From positions 3,906,001 through 3,970,000 of the forward strand of contig NC_003552.1 in assembly GCF_000007345.1 (NCBI RefSeq): a DNA stretch of 64,000 nt. The letters run 5' to 3'. The notes beneath the pieces are model-generated. The model was not told the origin of the DNA. It worked only from the letters and a program-made list of their open reading frames with translations, and did no database searches. The stretch is from Methanosarcina acetivorans C2A (GTDB lineage: Archaea; Halobacteriota; Methanosarcinia; Methanosarcinales; Methanosarcinaceae). Shown piece by piece: positions 27,013-36,318 of the stretch (its first letter is position 1; each line of letters begins with the position of its first letter). A program made the translations under genes and the position numbers.

Positions 27013-27183
27013 CATTGAAGACTCCTTTTTCAGTGCTGCAAATTAAAAAAAGAGCTATGGGAAGAGCAGAGGATATTAAAGCCTGAAGAGCCGGAAACCA
27101 GAAGCTCTCCCATTAATTTATTTTTCAGAGGGGCAGGAGATGTCAATGCAATATGGGGCAAATCGTAGAAGATTTAATTCGGA

Positions 27184-27282
27184 GTTTTTTAGATTCTTCT
27201 ATTCAGAATTTTTCCTTTTTTAGATTCTTTTATTTGGAATTTTTCCTTTTTTATAGATTCTTTTATTTGGAATTTTTCCTTG
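27184..27282. repeat. T-rich tandem repeats
   Basis: Three imperfect copies of a ~33-bp unit of the type TTTAGATTCTTTTATTTGG followed by AATTTTTCC. They lie between the ABC operon and the convergent hydrolase gene. Non-coding. Confidence 0.75.
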
Positions 27283-27307
27283 TTCAAATTCCTTTTGTTA
27301 GGAGTCT

Positions 27308-28621
27308 TTAATTGTTCAGGCTTTTATTGTCATCAATCCAATCATCTATGAGTGTCCATAGCTCAGAGGAATTGTTGTCGATCAACAAGCTGCTATGTCC
27401 CTGGTCGTTCCAGCTTATAGTAGTAACCCGATTGTTTGTATTTCCGACCTCGTTTTCATACCACCATGCACCGTAATCGCCAAAACCTCCCCCAAGTCCG
27501 ACATAAAGTACCGGAGAATCTATTCGGGAAGAATTAATTTCATAACCCTCAACATTGCCCATCAGGCCGGCCATATACTGGTCCAGATACTTTGGCGCAT
27601 AAGGTACGGCACCCCCGGTCAGAGTCAAATTAAGCAGCCGGTTTTCGTCAACATAATAGAGGCCGCTAAGATTCCCGCTCCAGTAGTGATAATCCGGAGT
27701 ATAGGGATATGCGGAGAAACTATATGTCTGGCTTGCCATGAGCCTGAAAAACTGCCTGTTTGTAATAAGTTCGGAAAAATTGTATCCTTCAGGCTCTGTA
27801 GAAGCCATACAGGCTACATACATCATTCCTGCCATACTATCATCAGCGTAGACCCCATTTTCGATACTTTCGGTAATCGAAGCAAATTCCTGCATCTGAT
27901 TCTGTATTAATTCGGAATTTTCGGGATTGTATTCGATAATGATATCAACCGGCACTGCTCTGTCAACAGAGCCTGCAGGGAGATCGTCATACTCACTTGC
28001 CTCATAAGCCGTAAGAAGCATTGCCCCGTGACTGTGGCCGATTGCCGTAACCTCTATGTTTTCTGCAGATTTACCGCTTAAGAGAGCTGTATGGCTTCTT
28101 GAGGTATTGATACCTTTGTACGTGTCCTGAAGGTATTCCTCGAAAGTCCAATCCTGCATAAAACTGAAATCAGTTTCATCTGCCTGAACGTTTGTTTCTC
28201 TCCTATCCAGGATATATGTGCTGTACCCCTGCTGAGCATAGTATATCGCCATGTCGGAATAGAATTCCTCGGTCAAAGCATGCCCGGGCAGAATCACCAG
28301 ATTCTTATCTGCTTTTGTAGTCCAGGGCCTTTTCTCCCGCACATAGTTTGTAAGAGTTATATTGTCATATTCTCCGGGCCCGACGTTTACCTTAATTTTA
28401 TATTCTACCACATTCCCGGAAACAGGTCCTATTCTACTGCTTTCTGTAAAAGGCAGACAAGCTTGTGAAACAGTAAACGGAGCAGAGGTATACGAAATTC
28501 CCAGCTTGTCCAGCCGGGTATGAATATTCCCAATCTGTAAATCCGGAACTGCAGCTGAAACCGGAGAAGAAACCGCTAACAGAACGAAGAAGGAAACAAT
28601 TAAATTTATTCGCGTTTTCAT
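27308..28621 (-). CDS. Secreted alpha/beta-hydrolase-like protein
   Basis: 437 residues from the ATG at 28621 (GGTGAAAAC site upstream); an earlier in-frame ATG at 28636 lacks one. The start carries a signal peptide (INLIVSFFVLLAVSSPVSAA). An alpha/beta-hydrolase core is visible: the oxyanion region LVILPGHALTEEF, the strand TYILDRRET, and the nucleophile elbow AIGHSHGAML. The catalytic His is probably in WNDQGHSSLL near the C-terminus. No lipase or peptidase subfamily is obvious. It would act outside the cell or at the S-layer. Confidence 0.78.
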   Translation of the reverse strand: MKTRINLIVSFFVLLAVSSPVSAAVPDLQIGNIHTRLDKLGISYTSAPFTVSQACLPFTESSRIGPVSGNVVEYKIKVNVGPGEYDNITLTNYVREKRPWTTKADKNLVILPGHALTEEFYSDMAIYYAQQGYSTYILDRRETNVQADETDFSFMQDWTFEEYLQDTYKGINTSRSHTALLSGKSAENIEVTAIGHSHGAMLLTAYEASEYDDLPAGSVDRAVPVDIIIEYNPENSELIQNQMQEFASITESIENGVYADDSMAGMMYVACMASTEPEGYNFSELITNRQFFRLMASQTYSFSAYPYTPDYHYWSGNLSGLYYVDENRLLNLTLTGGAVPYAPKYLDQYMAGLMGNVEGYEINSSRIDSPVLYVGLGGGFGDYGAWWYENEVGNTNNRVTTISWNDQGHSSLLIDNNSSELWTLIDDWIDDNKSLNN

Positions 28622-29420
28622 GTTTTCACCTATCAATATTTTGAACTGGATGGACTCAAGAAACCATACGTTTTAAAATAAGCCCTATTATTCCCCGTTT
28701 TAACGTCAAAAGTAGTAGTGCAAAACAAAAGAAACAGGTCCAAATAGCTAAAGACCGACAGCGTAAAAAGAACCTCTGAACTGCTTCCCCAGGAAAATAA
28801 ATGGGAATGAGCTTACGGATCAGACTCCTGAGTTCCCTGCGCCCTCAAAACACTACCTTTCAATTAAACAGGATTTGTACAGATAAGAATTGTGATTTTG
28901 ACTTTCATTTCTATTTTTTTCTAAAGAATGACTATTAAGATAAAGACTGAATCTAACGGACATGGACTTATAATGTTAAAGATCTAAATGTTTACTATTT
29001 TGGCTAACATAGTCAGGATGAAGGAGGCTATATTCTTGATCTTCCAGGGAAAGTAAAAGTAAAGTCCTATATTCAAGAAAAAGCTATGTCCCGGATTTGA
29101 AAAAAACAGATATGGCAGTATTCGGGCTACTGGCTGTATTTATCCTGAAAGGTGACTGAACACCGCAGGAAAAATAAAAAGCCTGATTTAGCAGTCAAAT
29201 CGAAACATCAAACGTATTTCCCGTACAAAAGGGGCACACACAGGAGGTATTTGCTCGCTCAAGAGGACTATTTATTGCCCATTAGTATTTACCAGCAAAA
29301 AGAAAGTGAAAAATCAAAGTTGAAAACGGCATAAAACACTATGCAATCTGGAATCAAAAAGTACCGGATGATTTGCGAGATAAAAAACAAGTATTTCAAC
29401 TGCCAATAAACAAAGGGAGA
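28622..29420. other. Intergenic region with a relic of the dispersed repeat
   Basis: About 800 bp without a supported gene; a 60-codon frame at 29,152 has no ribosome binding site or family. Minus-strand 29,249-29,277 resembles part of the repeats at 6.0 and 47.7 kb (shared word CTTGAGCGAGCAAA-like). Confidence 0.45.
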
Positions 29421-29876
29421 ATGGGAAAGCAAAACATGATAACGCTGAAAGATTCCGTCGTAATAAATCGACCGCCGGAAGTTGTTTTTTCATGGTTTGC
29501 CCATTTTGAGGAAAACTGCAAAGCCTGGCACAAAGACCACGTACTTGCCAGGTGGGTCAAAGGAAGAAATTTTGAAAAAGGTTCCGTGCTTTATGCCGAG
29601 GAATACCTTGGGGGCAAACTGGAAAAGTTGAGCTTTGAAATTACAAATTGCGTACCGAATGAACTTATCGAGTATAAGGTATTGTTCCCGGAGTCCATAA
29701 TCTGTTCGAAGGGCTCGTTTTCCATAAAGCCTGCCGATGGTGGGAGTGTTTTTACTGCCACACTTTCTTTCCGGTTTGGCAGGGTGCTTTCGAAGCTTGC
29801 CGGGAAGAGAGTTGAAGCTATCAGGGTGCATATGAGAGAAGAAGGGGAGAATCTGAAGGTTCTGCTGGAGAAATGA
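29421..29876 (+). CDS. SRPBCC-family small-molecule binding protein
   Basis: 151 residues from the ATG at 29421 (GGGAGA site); the frame also contains an ATG at 29436. The sequence begins MITLKDSVVINRPPEVVFSW near its N-terminus, the usual first strand and helix of the START/Bet v1 (SRPBCC) fold, and ends in a long helix (KLAGKRVEAIRVHMREEGEN). These proteins bind hydrophobic ligands or act as cyclases or hydrolases; no catalytic residue pattern marks a specific activity. Not obviously part of an operon, but the ATP-grasp gene starts only 75 bp downstream. Confidence 0.8.
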   Translation: MGKQNMITLKDSVVINRPPEVVFSWFAHFEENCKAWHKDHVLARWVKGRNFEKGSVLYAEEYLGGKLEKLSFEITNCVPNELIEYKVLFPESIICSKGSFSIKPADGGSVFTATLSFRFGRVLSKLAGKRVEAIRVHMREEGENLKVLLEK

Positions 29877-29951
29877 GGAAATTAAGGGTTAGTTCCTCGA
29901 TAAAAATGTATATTCAAAAATCCAAATTCATAATCCAGGGGAGTAAAGTAG

Positions 29952-31268
29952 TTGATCATACTTGATGAGCCATACGTTTCTCAAATTCTGAGGGATACCA
30001 TTGTAGAAATGAACCTGCCTGTCCTGAAAAACTCAACCTCTGAACGCCTGGGCTTAAGCAAGGAAATAAACCTCCTGAAAGACGCCGAATTTATCGAACT
30101 TTTCAAAACCGAGAATTCCCGCAAAATTTACAGCAATTCCGAAAATTCCCTTGCCTGGATAGCAAACAACCTCGGGTTTACAGGCATCCCTGAAAAGATC
30201 GGGATTTTTAAAGATAAGCTCAGATTCAGGGAACTGATGGGACATATCTATCCTGATTTTTCCTATCAAGGAGTGGATTTTGCCAGCCTGGACGAGCTGG
30301 ACATTGGAGCCGTCAAAAAACCGTTCATAATCAAACCTGCAATCGGCTTCTTCAGTGCAGGGGTATACAGGGTCGATACCCCAGAAGAATGGGAAAAGGT
30401 CCTGCCAGCCTTAAAGCAGGAAATGGAAGACATAGAAGACCTTTTCCCGCCTCAGGTCTTTAACTCCGGAAAATTTGTCCTCGAAGACCACATTGATGGG
30501 CCGGAACTTGCGGTAGATGCTTATTATAACAGCGAAGGAAAGCCGGTTATCCTGAATATTCTGGAACATTTGTTTCCTTCGGAAGATGATGTTGAAGATA
30601 AGGTCTACACGACTTCAAAAAAGACTATTGAGAACTACCTGGAAGCCGTAACTGAATTGCTTTGCAAGATAAATGAAGTTGCAAAACTGTGGGATTTTGA
30701 TATAAAGGATTTTGAAATACAGGATTCTGATGTAAGGGATTATGAAAGAAGAGACTCGGAGCTGCGAAATTTTGAACTACCTGATGTACAAGGAAAGGGA
30801 TTGAGGGATTTCCCGCTGCATATCGAGCTGAGGGTAGATAAAATGGACAGGTTGATACCCATAGAAGTAAACCCGATCAGGTTTGCTGGGTGGTGCACAA
30901 CCGACATTGCATATTATGCATACGGGATCAATGTCCACAGGTATTTTTGCGAGGGACTGGAACCCGACTGGGAAGAGGTTTTAAGAGATAAAGAGAGGAA
31001 TGGCAGAACCTACTGTCTTTTGATTGCTAAAAAGCCGGATGAAATTAAAACGGAAAAGATCGAAACATTCGATTACGAGGGTCTTCGTTCCTGTTTTGAA
31101 AAGCCCCTAGAGCTCAGGAAGCTTGACTACAGGCAGTATCCGGTTTTTGCATTTCTTTTTACCGAAACAGAAGACAATAGCTGGGAAGAGATCGAGAGAT
31201 ATTTGAAGTCGGATTTAATGGATTTCATCCGAATTCGCGCGGAAAAGGGAGGAAAGGGAGAAAAATAA
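29952..31268 (+). CDS. ATP-grasp domain protein
   Basis: 438 residues from a TTG at 29952, set by the GGGGAG site 8 nt upstream. The ATP-grasp fold is visible: KPFIIKPAIGFFSAGVYRVD (nucleotide-binding strand and loop), the FVLEDHIDGPELAVDAYY segment, and the metal-binding IPIEVNPIRFAGW. Between residues ~238 and 285 lies an Asp-rich degenerate repeat (DFDIKDFEIQDSD and so on), an insertion most family members lack. ATP-grasp enzymes join an acid to an amine or thiol; the substrate is unknown. It converges with the HExxH gene. Confidence 0.82.
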   Translation: MIILDEPYVSQILRDTIVEMNLPVLKNSTSERLGLSKEINLLKDAEFIELFKTENSRKIYSNSENSLAWIANNLGFTGIPEKIGIFKDKLRFRELMGHIYPDFSYQGVDFASLDELDIGAVKKPFIIKPAIGFFSAGVYRVDTPEEWEKVLPALKQEMEDIEDLFPPQVFNSGKFVLEDHIDGPELAVDAYYNSEGKPVILNILEHLFPSEDDVEDKVYTTSKKTIENYLEAVTELLCKINEVAKLWDFDIKDFEIQDSDVRDYERRDSELRNFELPDVQGKGLRDFPLHIELRVDKMDRLIPIEVNPIRFAGWCTTDIAYYAYGINVHRYFCEGLEPDWEEVLRDKERNGRTYCLLIAKKPDEIKTEKIETFDYEGLRSCFEKPLELRKLDYRQYPVFAFLFTETEDNSWEEIERYLKSDLMDFIRIRAEKGGKGEK

Positions 31269-31321
31269 AACGGCTAGCTGGAAACTGTTTGTCGGAATTC
31301 CAGACTTTTTGAGGAGATCTC

Positions 31322-32326
31322 TCAACCCAGATTCCGATCAGATCGATGTTGCTCATCGATTCTGTCGTACAGCTCTTTCAAAGCCCTGTGAAGCCTTAAG
31401 ACTTCCTTTTCCCAATCTTTTTTATCGGAATTGGGACAGGACCCTATCTTCACAGCTGCCATCCGCGCATAGTTGCGGGAAATTTTTCGGTTGCTCCAGG
31501 AGAGGCCGAAAGCTTGATCGGTTTTTTTGATGCTGTACTTTTCGTGAATTAAAAACTCATATAGTTCAGAAACCCTGTCAGGTTTTTCTCCGGAGCTTTC
31601 GGGAAATTCCGGAGAGAAAGTAGCCAGATTCCGGAGCCGGTACTTGACTCCGGAGCTTTCGGGGTAGAGTTTTCCAGAGTTGGCAAACTCAAGCATCTCC
31701 CGAAATTCAAGGAAAATATCCGTCTGCCCGAATCCTGAAGGCAGAGTTTTTCCCAGGAGAATAAGGACGTGGATGCATTCGTGAAAGAGGACTTTTGCTA
31801 TAAGAAACTCGATCCTCTCCTGAAGGTTCCACAACCTTTCAACCAGTTCTTCATCCCACAGTTCATGAGGATTTACCAGGATGAGGGATCTGTAGGTTAT
31901 TTTCTTATCTTTTCTGGAAACGGTCTTCTTCGGCTCAAAAGTCAATCCCTGCAGCTTTCCTAAAAACTGTACCCGGACTGCAAGCTCCAGGCAGTGTTCC
32001 CATCCTCCGGAACGCACACTTTTTACCCTGTAATATTTCCCGTCAAAGTGCACCTTTTTGATCAGCCGGTAAAGGTCCTCACTCTGTTCTTTAATAAGGG
32101 ATTTTATCATTGGTTCCCGGTAAATGTTCAGGTCAAGCTGGAGAAGCCCGGGAGAAAAAAACAGGTATTCAGAAGCAGGAAACGAAACAGGAACAAATGC
32201 CGGGACAAGATATGGGAAAGGGGAAGCTGCAGATGATAAATTTCCCTTTATCCCGGATACATGAAAAACGGGGTTTTTCGTTAACGAAGTCTTTTTTGTT
32301 CCTGTTCCCTGAATTTCCTGCTTCAT
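31322..32326 (-). CDS. Predicted zinc-metalloprotease-like protein with HExxH motif
   Basis: 334 residues from the ATG at 32326, preceded by GAGGGG (a GTG at 32341 overlaps that site). The notable motif is LFHECIHVLILLGK, an HExxH zinc motif inside a helix, near residue 180. The first 70 residues are poorly conserved and Ser/Pro-rich. The C-terminus (SELYEFLIHEKYSIKKTDQA) is helical and basic. No signal peptide is seen, so it is probably cytoplasmic. The third zinc ligand cannot be fixed by eye. It could be a minigluzincin-like peptidase, but no family is recognised. Confidence 0.7.
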   Translation of the reverse strand: MKQEIQGTGTKKTSLTKNPVFHVSGIKGNLSSAASPFPYLVPAFVPVSFPASEYLFFSPGLLQLDLNIYREPMIKSLIKEQSEDLYRLIKKVHFDGKYYRVKSVRSGGWEHCLELAVRVQFLGKLQGLTFEPKKTVSRKDKKITYRSLILVNPHELWDEELVERLWNLQERIEFLIAKVLFHECIHVLILLGKTLPSGFGQTDIFLEFREMLEFANSGKLYPESSGVKYRLRNLATFSPEFPESSGEKPDRVSELYEFLIHEKYSIKKTDQAFGLSWSNRKISRNYARMAAVKIGSCPNSDKKDWEKEVLRLHRALKELYDRIDEQHRSDRNLG

Positions 32327-32848
32327 GAATTTACCCCTCACAAATACTTTTTCCCCATATTACTAATTTAATTCAGTAACATAATAATCAATTTCTGTGT
32401 TAACATGTAATATTATGAGTTACTGGATTTATACTTTTTCATATAAAGTGAAAATGTTGTATGAATAGCGAGGAGATATAAAAAATGAGGTTTTTCGAAA
32501 AATTGAAAATGAAAGTTGCGCTGGCCCACCCTTGCTGGCTCACCCCGCTGCGAGCAACGAAGTATGCTCACGTTGTAGCTCCGAGAAGGGGCATGTAAAA
32601 GTGAAAAATCAGAAATAAAAAACCAGAAATTGCTTTGAAAACCAGATTTGCAGGATTATACCGGATAAAGGGCCAGCATAGATTTGCAACAAATATAAAA
32701 AAGTTAATGGATTCAATTATTCTCTGTCATTAAATCATCAAATATAATTCACAGGATACGACCTCTCAATTACCAATCGGTTCTTTCACATTTTTCTGAT
32801 CTAATGTCTTGAAGGTTATTCCAGATATTTTAATCACAACTAACACTT
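32327..32848. other. Intergenic region with a GC-rich repeat-like block
   Basis: No gene. The block 32,518-32,597 (rich in GCTGGC and GCTC words, unlike its AT-rich surroundings) resembles in style the dispersed repeats at 6.0 and 47.7 kb, but the match is weak. Confidence 0.4.
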
Positions 32849-33340
32849 TTATTGTGGCGACAATAAGAGATACCACACATTCTTCCATGAGTCATAGGTT
32901 GCTACAATTGGATATCCTTCCTGTACCCATTTGGTGAGCCCGCCTTCCAGGTTAGATACCTCTTTGTAACCAGCGTCTACCAGCAGACTGCTCGCCTCAG
33001 CGCCTCTTTTTCCTACCTTGCAATAAACAAGTATTTTTGTATTTCTATTACACGGTAACTCTTTCATTCTTGCCGGTAACAGCTCATCAGGGGATAACGC
33101 ATCAGGGTCTGATTTTAAATTTCTCAGTGGTATCAGTACTGCCCCTTCAATTTGTCCATCGTCATATCCAGATGGTGTACAAACATCCAGAATAAATATA
33201 TCTTCTTCTTCGATCATCTGTCTAGCATCGCAGGCAGTCACATTTGTGTATGTGCATTTGCTTGCTGCTGCCATTCCAGGTGAAATTATGAGAAACGCTA
33301 GAAGAATTGCAGCAAAAAATAACATGCATTGTTTATTCAA
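32849..33340 (-). CDS. Secreted rhodanese-like domain protein
   Basis: 163 residues with a signal peptide at the start (MLFFAAILLAFLIISPGMAA). The rhodanese fold follows: DARQMIEEEDIFILDVCTPS, GQIEGAVLIPLRNL, and the active-site loop LVYCKVGKRGAEASSLLVDA with a single catalytic Cys. The six-residue loop CKVGKR is like sulfurtransferases of the PspE/GlpE type. Exported rhodaneses handle sulfur or cyanide outside the membrane or act in redox. Two other Cys (KCTYTNVTAC) near the mature N-terminus could form a disulfide or attach the protein. Single gene. Confidence 0.9.
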   Translation of the reverse strand: MNKQCMLFFAAILLAFLIISPGMAAASKCTYTNVTACDARQMIEEEDIFILDVCTPSGYDDGQIEGAVLIPLRNLKSDPDALSPDELLPARMKELPCNRNTKILVYCKVGKRGAEASSLLVDAGYKEVSNLEGGLTKWVQEGYPIVATYDSWKNVWYLLLSPQ

Positions 33341-33907
33341 TTACATCCCTCCGTATTCGCCAATTTTCCCTAAAAAACCCCAGAATTTGTGAGTTCATTC
33401 ATTCAAACATAGCAACTATTATTAAAATCCGAATTTAGAAACAGTACCCAGAAGTGACAGTTGTTTACGTTATAAAGACATTTTCCAATATTCATTAGCT
33501 GAAATCTGTCATATTGTATAATAAATTGGTACAAAAAAGCAAGAACCCAAAATCTGGATTTTAATAAATACATAATGTACTGAATTCAAATATATAGGTA
33601 ATTAGGAACAATTGATCCGTATAAGAGAAGTTGGACATATAGTGTCATAGTTGTTTTCGATTTTAATGATAATTCCATAAATAGTCAGATTAAATTAATT
33701 TTTTCACGAGGAGCATAAATTTGTTATTAAATTAGGGGGCTGAGAGAATAGGATTTGGCTTTTTTACCTGAATGTATCTGATTTAAACATAAAAATTTCC
33801 GCTCAGGTATTTGAAAGGCTTAAGTACTTGAAAATGCAGCCCTGCTTTCATATTTCCTGACCTACGCTCATATTACAAAACATTATTCCATATTTCCTGT
33901 TCTGCTA
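33341..33907. other. AT-rich intergenic region without a gene
   Basis: Nothing is supported. The right end, 33,820-33,900, is just downstream of kup and has short repeated words (CATATTTCCTG). Confidence 0.45.
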
Positions 33908-35719
33908 TCACATTTCAAACCTTGTCAAAACCCCATGAAGCTTATCAGAAGGAAGCTTATAGAACTGGACAAAAGAAGGGGACAGTTTTTTAATTACAGA
34001 AAAGACTTTCCATATAAGATTACTGGTAAGAATGTCTTCTATTCCGTAAAATATTGTTTTTTCCTGAATGCCTTTATCTTTAAGGATCTGAACAACGTCA
34101 ATTACTTCCATATACCCCACATTTATCTCAAAAACTCTCAACCCTTTTGCCAGATCCTTTGCAAAAGAGCTTTTTACTCCGAAAGGACTTTCACATTTGA
34201 TAATTGAAATAAAGATGTTGTCTTCATAAATAATGTTGTTCTCAAACATTACATTGGAAATGTACCTGGGAACATAATTTATGTCTCGGGCAAAGAAAAG
34301 AGCAGTCCCACTGATTTTATTTTCACTGGCATACACCTGCTTATATTTTTCAAGGAAATCACCAATCTTCATGGGGTTCATCAGTTCATAAAGCTTCTTT
34401 TGTCCGGAAGTGTATATAATGATCAAAGAAAATGCAATTGCTGCTATCACAATGGACCAGTAACCTCCATGAGGGATTTTATAAGTGTTCGAAAGGAGAA
34501 ATACTACGTCGATAACGGTCACAAAAAGAGATACAAAAGACCTGAACATCCTCCCTTTTAAATAAAAAATCAAAGTCATCATCAGGCCCGTAATTGACAT
34601 GGTTCCCGTAACTGCCAGCCCGTATGCAGCTGCAAGTCTGTGGGAGTCCCTGAACTCAAAAATCATAAATAAGACGGAAATAAGGAGAAGCCAGTTTACT
34701 GCACCGATATATATCTGGGACCGCAATTTGCCTGAAGTATAATCGATCTTCAGCATGGGAATTATCCGGGTCGTAATGCCCTGATATACTATTGAGAACA
34801 TGCCACTGATCATGGCCTGAGAAGCAATAATCGTAGCTGTGATACTCAGGATAAGGAATGGGATATATATGACCTCTGCCTGCTGATTTATCATTTCAAA
34901 GAGAATATTTTTTGACTCCGGGTTTCTAATGATAAATGCTCCCTGTCCTAAATAATTCAAGACCAGTGCGGAAAATACAAGTCTCCAAGCTTTCAGAATC
35001 GGCTCCCTTCCCAGATGCCCCATATCGGCGTACAGTGCTTCTCCTCCGGTCGCACACAGGATAACTTCGGATAATACAAAAAATCCCGTAAACCCGTTAT
35101 GTAGGAGAAAACTGATAGCATAATAAGGGTTTATGGCTCTTAGCACACCAGGAGTGTAAAATATTGAGGCAATACCTGAAAATGCGAGGGATGCAAACCA
35201 TAAAACCATTACTGGACCGAAGACCCAGGTGATTTCTTCCGTTCCCTTGCTCTGGACTGAAAAAAGAGCTACTGCGATTATGCCGGCAATGAACATAATA
35301 GCCCCCTGCCCGATGTCCTGGAAATCAGGTATGATCCTCAGGCCTTCAACGGCACTCAGGATGCTGATTGCAGGTGTAATGACCCCGTCCCCTACAAGAA
35401 AAGAGACCCCTATATACGCTAACAGCGTGATAAAAGCCGCATTTCGGCCGGATTTAATGAGAGGGACGAGCAGTTCTTTTAAAACAATAGTCCCTCCTTC
35501 TCCTTTTTTTCCCAGGCTCATCGCAAGCCAGGCGTACTCCACGGTTACTAGTGTGATAAGGGTCCAGATAATTAAAGATAAAACGCCTATCACATGAACT
35601 TCCGTAGGCCTTGTTAGAAGGAATATAACCGTAAGGGTATAGATGGGACTGGTTCCGATATCTCCAAAAACAAGCCCCATCGAATTTATTATTCCCCTGA
35701 AATCGGATTTTGAAAACAT
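33908..35719 (-). CDS. kup: Kup-type potassium uptake permease
   Basis: 603 residues, the usual length. The family signature is near the start: MGLVFGDIGTSPIYTLTVIF. About twelve hydrophobic segments fill residues ~10-440 (for example WTLITLVTVEYAWLAMSLGK and WLLLISVLFMIFEF). The characteristic GEGGTIVLKELL block and the DPYG-like loops are present, followed by a cytoplasmic C-terminus of ~160 residues. Transports K+ with protons across the cytoplasmic membrane. A 90-codon frame on the opposite strand (33,935-34,207) is a shadow. Monocistronic. Confidence 0.95.
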   Translation of the reverse strand: MFSKSDFRGIINSMGLVFGDIGTSPIYTLTVIFLLTRPTEVHVIGVLSLIIWTLITLVTVEYAWLAMSLGKKGEGGTIVLKELLVPLIKSGRNAAFITLLAYIGVSFLVGDGVITPAISILSAVEGLRIIPDFQDIGQGAIMFIAGIIAVALFSVQSKGTEEITWVFGPVMVLWFASLAFSGIASIFYTPGVLRAINPYYAISFLLHNGFTGFFVLSEVILCATGGEALYADMGHLGREPILKAWRLVFSALVLNYLGQGAFIIRNPESKNILFEMINQQAEVIYIPFLILSITATIIASQAMISGMFSIVYQGITTRIIPMLKIDYTSGKLRSQIYIGAVNWLLLISVLFMIFEFRDSHRLAAAYGLAVTGTMSITGLMMTLIFYLKGRMFRSFVSLFVTVIDVVFLLSNTYKIPHGGYWSIVIAAIAFSLIIIYTSGQKKLYELMNPMKIGDFLEKYKQVYASENKISGTALFFARDINYVPRYISNVMFENNIIYEDNIFISIIKCESPFGVKSSFAKDLAKGLRVFEINVGYMEVIDVVQILKDKGIQEKTIFYGIEDILTSNLIWKVFSVIKKLSPSFVQFYKLPSDKLHGVLTRFEM

Positions 35720-36279
35720 AACATATCACTTTATTTGATCCATGAATTTAGCAAAAATCTGATCCGAGGTGGAAGTCCCGTGGATTGAAACTTTATGTCA
35801 ACAAATCATGATTTTACTCTGGCCCAAAAGGAGTGAAAAGGAATCGAATTTACAGGCATTTTAACTCGCGAATTTCCCATCCTCATTTAAAATTCGCCTA
35901 TGGCTTCTGATAGTCTGTATTTTGTTTGATCAACCTTAAAGCAAATTGTATTGTAATAAGAAGATGCTGGGAACTGCTTTTTCAGAGATAGATTCGGATA
36001 TAAAAACCCTGCCCCTTATATAGATAAATCGAGTTTGACCAGCACCAGGAAGATTAAGCGGGTTTGAGTTTTCCACTCCACAAAATGTGTTTTTCAGGTT
36101 TACTTTTAAATCAATCCATATGAACGGAAAATAAAAAACATTTCGTTTCAAATAAGAAAATGTAAAAGGCAGAGAAATCAAAGAAGATTAGAATATAACA
36201 TGCAAGCAGAAAGATCAAAGAAGAATAAGTGAAATGCGTAAGCAGAAAGATCAAAGAAGAACAGGATAAAAACATATGA
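35720..36279. other. Intergenic region with imperfect ~40-bp repeats before the MATE gene
   Basis: No gene. Between about 36,170 and 36,265 the words AGAAAGATCAAAGAAGAA recur three times. They lie directly upstream of the MATE start and could affect its expression or be neutral. Confidence 0.5.
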
Positions 36280-36318
36280 TTGAATAAAAAACATGCAAGT
36301 CCAAAAACGGCGGGAAAA

